From the NCBI GenBank assembly GCA_028716705.1, contig JAQUPI010000002.1, positions 78,067 to 120,172 on the forward strand: a stretch of DNA of 42,106 bases, given 5' to 3'. This DNA is from Candidatus Omnitrophota bacterium. Lineage in GTDB: Bacteria > Omnitrophota > Gorgyraeia > Gygaellales > Profunditerraquicolaceae. Position 1 is the stretch's first letter; each line of letters starts with the position of its first letter. Below are positions 38,977-42,106 of this stretch, in pieces. Under the pieces are notes generated by a model. It searched no databases. It worked only from the letters and a program-made list of their open reading frames with translations, and was not told the DNA's origin. The position numbers and the translations under genes were made by a program.

Positions 38977-39147
38977 ATGTTAAAGCGCAAAAAGGGCCAG
39001 AGCATATTGGAGTATGTGGTTGTCCTCGTCGCGATAGTCGCGGTCATTGCCTGGGCGGCCAAGGAAATAATCGGCAAGGCGGTAGGAAAGGGGCTTGATG
39101 ATGCCCGGACCACCGTCGGTAATGCCGCGGATAATTTGGCAAAATAA
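38977..39147 (+). CDS. Flp pilin-like protein 4
   Basis: A 56-residue pilin: MLKRKKG, QSILEYVVVLVAIVAVIAWAAKEIIGK, then a short helical tail. It is the closest paralogue of pilin 3, sharing QSILEYV and IVAVI. CAGGAGG precedes the start by a short distance. It is the last of the four short pilins. Confidence 0.88.
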   Translation: MLKRKKGQSILEYVVVLVAIVAVIAWAAKEIIGKAVGKGLDDARTTVGNAADNLAK

Positions 39148-39165
39148 GCTTTCGGGAGGTGAAAA

Positions 39166-39522
39166 ATGCTATTTAATCGCAAGGGTCAGAATACAGCCGA
39201 ATACGCGATACTCATCGCGCTGGTTGTGGCCGTCGCAGTAGCCATGCAGACCTACGTAAAAAGGAGCATGCAGGGCGGGGTAAAGTACACAGTGGATAAA
39301 CTTAAAAAGGGAGAAACGGGTACAGGCCAGTACGAGCCGTACTACCTGCAGTCCCAATACCAAACGACTCAGGGAGCATTTCAGGATATAGAAGAAACCA
39401 AATTGGGCGGCGGTGTTGAACGTACTTACGCGGGCCAGGGAGGCTCAGGCGAAAAGAAGACTACCCGTGCCGGTTATCAAAAAACAACCGCTTATGAAGA
39501 ACCTCAACAGGGAGGTGAATAA
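39166..39522 (+). CDS. Long Flp-type pilin-like protein 5
   Basis: This 118-residue protein begins MLFNRKG, QNTAEYAILIALVVAVAVAMQTYVKRSMQGG, with the pilin helix of the short pilins, and adds about 75 residues rich in Gly, Thr, Gln and Tyr (GQYEPYYLQSQYQTTQ, GQGGSGEKKTTRAGY). GGGAGGTG precedes the start. The polar tail could be an exposed, possibly modified, surface domain. Confidence 0.85.
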   Translation: MLFNRKGQNTAEYAILIALVVAVAVAMQTYVKRSMQGGVKYTVDKLKKGETGTGQYEPYYLQSQYQTTQGAFQDIEETKLGGGVERTYAGQGGSGEKKTTRAGYQKTTAYEEPQQGGE

Positions 39523-39523
39523 C

Positions 39524-39892
39524 ATGACCAGGAACCAGGGCCAGAGCACACTGGAATACGCCTTGATCATCGCCGTAGTAGTTGGCGCGCTCCTGGCGAT
39601 GCAGATATATTTCAAGCGCGGAGTACAGGGTAAGCTGCGTGAAGCGACCGATGACATCGGCGGGCAATATTCAGCGGGTAATGTTCAAGCTAAATATATA
39701 ACCACTCAGGCAGGAGACAAGGTTACTAAAGAAATGGTAGGGACCGAAGAGGCCGGAGGAGAAGGCGCTATAAGGACAGAAGTTATCACGGCCGCGGAGG
39801 TGACAACCAGCGCGAGCGGCGAGGGTGCCGAAAAGATCACCAAGACGTTCAAGCAGGAATTAGACGAACAGGGCTTGACGCCGAAGCAATAA
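39524..39892 (+). CDS. Long Flp-type pilin-like protein 6
   Basis: This 122-residue protein: MTRNQG, QSTLEYALIIAVVVGALLAMQIYFKRGVQGKLREATDDIGGQYS, then a Thr/Glu/Ala-rich tail. I use the ATG at 39524, since GGGAGGTG lies just before it and the pilin leader fits; an upstream frame start at 39413 overlaps pilin 5. It is a near-duplicate of pilin 8 in the first 50 residues. Confidence 0.87.
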   Translation: MTRNQGQSTLEYALIIAVVVGALLAMQIYFKRGVQGKLREATDDIGGQYSAGNVQAKYITTQAGDKVTKEMVGTEEAGGEGAIRTEVITAAEVTTSASGEGAEKITKTFKQELDEQGLTPKQ

Positions 39893-39904
39893 GGGGGTGA
39901 AGAG

Positions 39905-40273
39905 ATGAGGAGATTTAATAAAAAGGGTCAAAATATGGCAGAGTACTCCATCCTTATTGCCCTGGTAATTGCCGCGGCCATCGGCATAAAAGTCTACGTC
40001 CAGAGAGGGATCCAGGCGAGGATACACGATGAGTCTGACGAGATGTTTAACGCGGTAAAGGACGCGGATTGGTCCCAGATCAGCACGGTCGCCGTAACCG
40101 CTAACAAGCAATTTGAGCCTTCAGATTTTTCTAAGAAGACGACTACACAGACCGTCCAGGATACCGAAGATTACACCCTGGAGAAAGAAGGAACAACCGC
40201 ACAGACAAGCACTAAGACAACCAAACAAGCCGCAGGCGATTATGAACAGTATAATAAGCCTACGGAACAATAG
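39905..40273 (+). CDS. Long Flp-type pilin-like protein 7
   Basis: A 122-residue protein: MRRFNKKG, QNMAEYSILIALVIAAAIGIKVYVQRGIQAR, then a tail rich in Thr, Lys and Gln (TTTQTVQDTEDYTLE, TSTKTTKQ). AAGGGGGTG lies before the ATG. It pairs with pilin 5 (both QNxAEY) in the way pilins 6 and 8 pair, as if two-gene units were duplicated. Confidence 0.87.
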   Translation: MRRFNKKGQNMAEYSILIALVIAAAIGIKVYVQRGIQARIHDESDEMFNAVKDADWSQISTVAVTANKQFEPSDFSKKTTTQTVQDTEDYTLEKEGTTAQTSTKTTKQAAGDYEQYNKPTEQ

Positions 40274-40298
40274 ATTTGTTTAAGGAGGTGAATTCTCC

Positions 40299-40628
40299 AT
40301 GTTGAGAATGCAAAAAGGTCAGAGTACGCTGGAATACGCCTTAATAATCGCTGTAGTGGTCGGAGCGCTTTTGGCGATGCAGATCTATATGAAGCGCGGT
40401 ATGGAAGGCAGGATGCGCAAGGCCGCTGACGATATCGGAAAGCAGTTTGACGCGGAAAAGACATACGTCCATCATACTACGACAAAAACCGGGACAACGG
40501 TAGAAGAGACGGCTTCGGGAGCGACTACGGTTTATAGCGGCGGTTCCCCCGCAGGCGCGGCGCAGGGCGCGGCAGAAGAGACCAAATTCAGCGGTAAGGA
40601 AGTCGTGGACAGCCTGGATAAATATTAA
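40299..40628 (+). CDS. Long Flp-type pilin-like protein 8
   Basis: A 109-residue protein: MLRMQKG, QSTLEYALIIAVVVGALLAMQIYMKRGMEGRMRKAADDIGKQF, then a Thr/Gly/Ala-rich tail (TTTKTGTTVEETASGA). The first 30 mature residues are nearly identical to pilin 6, a sign of recent duplication. AAGGAGGTG precedes the start. Confidence 0.88.
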   Translation: MLRMQKGQSTLEYALIIAVVVGALLAMQIYMKRGMEGRMRKAADDIGKQFDAEKTYVHHTTTKTGTTVEETASGATTVYSGGSPAGAAQGAAEETKFSGKEVVDSLDKY

Positions 40629-40632
40629 GGCG

Positions 40633-41013
40633 ATGAAAATGACCAGAGGGCAGAGTATAAACGAATATAGCCTGTGCTTAGCCATAATATTAATCGCCTT
40701 TCTTGGGGTTAATATCTATGTCAAGCGCGGGCTGCAAGGCCGATACAGGGATATGGTCGATGAAACGACTAATGCCATCTCCGCCCAAACGCAATATGAA
40801 CCGTATTACGCGAAAACAACAACAACGGTGAATATGGCCAGGACCGTCGATATGACCACAAGCGAAATAGTCGACGGTAAAGTGGTTAATCCAGGCAAAG
40901 TAAGCAAGAATATCTCCGGCGATCCTACAACGGTGAAGAATATAGACGCGGAAGCCGCGGGTATGGTAGGGAGCGAATTAGAGCCGGGATCCAAGATCAT
41001 TAAGGTGCAATAA
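40633..41013 (+). CDS. Long Flp-type pilin-like protein 9
   Basis: A 126-residue protein: MKMTRG, QSINEYSLCLAIILIAFLGVNIYVKRGLQGRYRDMVDETTNAIS, then a Thr/Val/Asp-rich tail. YEPYYAKTTTTV echoes the YEPYY segment of pilin 5. Its ATG lies 4 bases after pilin 8, and its stop codon shares one base with the start of pilin 10. The Cys in the membrane helix is unusual among the set. Confidence 0.85.
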   Translation: MKMTRGQSINEYSLCLAIILIAFLGVNIYVKRGLQGRYRDMVDETTNAISAQTQYEPYYAKTTTTVNMARTVDMTTSEIVDGKVVNPGKVSKNISGDPTTVKNIDAEAAGMVGSELEPGSKIIKVQ

Positions 41014-41390
41014 TGAATCATAGGGCGCAAAGCTTGATCGAATACGGGTTGATCCTTGGGGTAGTCACTGTCGCCTTGTTGAGCATGCAAATTTATTTCC
41101 GGCGCGGGATACAATCCGTGGTTAAAGTTACCGCGGATGACTTCGGCCCCCAGGGCGAGGCGGTAGGTAATATAGAAGTTGCAATTAAGAAAAATATATA
41201 TGGCAAAGCGCAGGACGGCGGTAAAGGAAAGCTTATCGTTGATACAAAGGGCGTTGTTCAGGCGGTTACTAACAAGACGGGCGAGGATAGCGGAAGTATC
41301 CGAACGGAAACAACCTCTTCAAATACCGCCAGCGGAGGAGTTGCGGGGGTCTCAGTGGTCGGGGATTATAAGGACAGGAAGGTAGACTAA
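41013..41390 (+). CDS. Long Flp-type pilin-like protein 10 (Ala at -1)
   Basis: A 125-residue protein: MNHRA, QSLIEYGLILGVVTVALLSMQIYFRRGIQSVVKVTADDFG, then a tail of Lys/Gly/Thr/Ser. The residue before the cleavage site is Ala, not Gly, while Q and E(+5) are kept. It overlaps pilin 9 by one base. Confidence 0.85.
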   Translation: MNHRAQSLIEYGLILGVVTVALLSMQIYFRRGIQSVVKVTADDFGPQGEAVGNIEVAIKKNIYGKAQDGGKGKLIVDTKGVVQAVTNKTGEDSGSIRTETTSSNTASGGVAGVSVVGDYKDRKVD

Positions 41391-41391
41391 G

Positions 41392-41796
41392 ATGAGAATA
41401 TCAGGAAGCCGCAGATTAATGGCGCAATCTATCCTGGAATACGCCATGGTTATTGCCTGCCTGGCCTTAGCGATGTTCGCAATGCAGATCTACGTCAAGC
41501 GCAGTATACAGGGAAAATTAAGGACTGCGGCCGACGAGATCGGGGAGCAATATTCGGCTAAACATACTACTTCTAAATTGAACCAGGTTATATCTACCCC
41601 TGCCGGGGAGAATATTACTACCGTCGGTGCGCCAATGTTTATAGATGTGGAAATTACCGATCCTAAAACCGGCGCGAAGCGTATCGAAAGAAGAGAAATA
41701 ATGGAGATCACCAGAACAGAGCCGATGACTATGAGCGTTGAAAAAGGGAGTTTCGAAGAAACGGGAAAATTGTCCGATGAGAAACTATTCGACTAA
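41392..41796 (+). CDS. Long Flp-type pilin-like protein 11 (Ala at -1)
   Basis: A 134-residue protein: leader MRISGSRRLMA, then QSILEYAMVIACLALAMFAMQIYVKRSIQGKLRTAADEIGEQYS, and a Thr/Ile/Glu-rich tail. The block KLRxAxDxIGxQYS matches pilin 6 closely. Ala replaces Gly before the cleavage point. The 3' end overlaps the next gene by 20 bases. Confidence 0.85.
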   Translation: MRISGSRRLMAQSILEYAMVIACLALAMFAMQIYVKRSIQGKLRTAADEIGEQYSAKHTTSKLNQVISTPAGENITTVGAPMFIDVEITDPKTGAKRIERREIMEITRTEPMTMSVEKGSFEETGKLSDEKLFD

Positions 41797-42040
41797 AGAT
41801 CCAATAAATACGGCAAAGGCCCAGGCAACGATTGAGTTTGGCATTGCCCTGGTTTTAGCGGTTTTATTCCTATTCTTAAGCGCGAATCTCTTTGTTTGGC
41901 TGAACCAGAATATAGTCAAGCGTCAAAGAGATTATGAGCAGACGCGCGTGGAATCTGCTAGTAGCAACCCCGGAAAGGTAGATTTTTACACTCACTATAA
42001 GCCGATGAATGTTTTTACCTCCGGAGGCTCGAAGAAATGA
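41777..42040 (+). CDS. TadE/pseudopilin-like protein 12 (Ala at -1)
   Basis: An 87-residue protein: NTAKA, QATIEFGIALVLAVLFLFLSANLFVWLNQNIVKRQRDYEQTR, then a short tail. The QATIEF start with a longer helix and R-Q-R-x-Y-E resembles TadE-like minor pilins more than Flp. I use the ATG at 41777 rather than an upstream frame start at 41738, which lies inside pilin 11. It overlaps the last gene by ATGA. Confidence 0.78.
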   Translation: MRNYSTKDPINTAKAQATIEFGIALVLAVLFLFLSANLFVWLNQNIVKRQRDYEQTRVESASSNPGKVDFYTHYKPMNVFTSGGSKK

Positions 42041-42106
42041 TAAACAAAGCGCAGGCACTAACTGAACTGGCGATCTTTGGAAGCATCCTTCTGTTCTGCG
42101 TGGCGA
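42037..42106 (+). CDS. Pilin- or TadE-like protein 13 (partial, 3' end outside window)
   Basis: Only 23 residues are visible: MINKA, QALTELAIFGSILLFCVA. The pattern of a basic leader, Ala-Gln, then E at +5 followed by a hydrophobic helix continues the pilin-like series. It overlaps the previous gene by ATGA, so the operon continues past the window. Confidence 0.65.
   Translation, partial: MINKAQALTELAIFGSILLFCVA

Overview
The window reads as a chromosomal segment of an anaerobic, Gram-negative (diderm) bacterium. Outer-membrane markers are a secretin, a TolC-type protein, lipoproteins and an AsmA-like protein; the anaerobic marker is a complete four-subunit 2-oxoacid:ferredoxin oxidoreductase. 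The mixture of Tad pilus genes, small stress proteins, Ku/LigD and CHASE2-SpoIIE signalling suggests a deep-branching uncultured lineage such as Candidatus Omnitrophota. That placement is an inference from gene style, not proven by any marker here.

Layout. (1) 1-6788, + strand: a tight housekeeping operon xseA(partial)-xseB-dxs-korDABC-gltX-small lipoprotein, then tRNA-Gln. (2) 6886-11959, - strand: a DNA-end-joining operon. Five or six very small stress/membrane proteins lead into Ku and the three-domain ligase LigD; a DUF362 protein lies just upstream. (3) 13062-17497: AsmA-like protein, lipoprotein, DUF2079 membrane protein and a methyltransferase-glycosyltransferase fusion (envelope/glycan). 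(4) 17571-20288: a partner-switching module (HATPase anti-sigma-type kinase, CHASE2-SpoIIE phosphatase, STAS antagonist), then tRNA-Leu and a bidirectional terminator. (5) 20441-25446, - strand: CpaF-type ATPase, FIST sensor, histidine kinase, receiver-GGDEF regulator. (6) tRNA-Glu followed by a hairpin-rich element ending in a copy of the tRNA tail. (7) 25935-30358: AbrB-like regulator with a TolC-MacA-MacB tripartite exporter. (8) 30449-36453: Tad/Flp pilus core: parvulin lipoprotein, CpaB, a CpaC secretin fused to a TonB C-terminal domain, a TadZ-TadA fusion ATPase, DUF192. (9) 36464-38236: a REP-associated transposase bracketed by its REP palindromes, and an orphan HTH protein with an elaborate promoter. 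(10) 38268-42106: a promoter, a cyclic-di-GMP-I (GEMM)-like riboswitch with a terminator, and an uninterrupted array of 13 pilin-like genes running off the window.

The most exciting system is the last one. A second-messenger riboswitch appears to gate transcription of a greatly expanded Flp/Tad pilin array. The GGDEF regulator and the stand-alone CpaF ATPase of region 5 are possible upstream partners. The pilus core carries two domain fusions that I consider unusual. TadB, TadC and a prepilin peptidase are not in the window.
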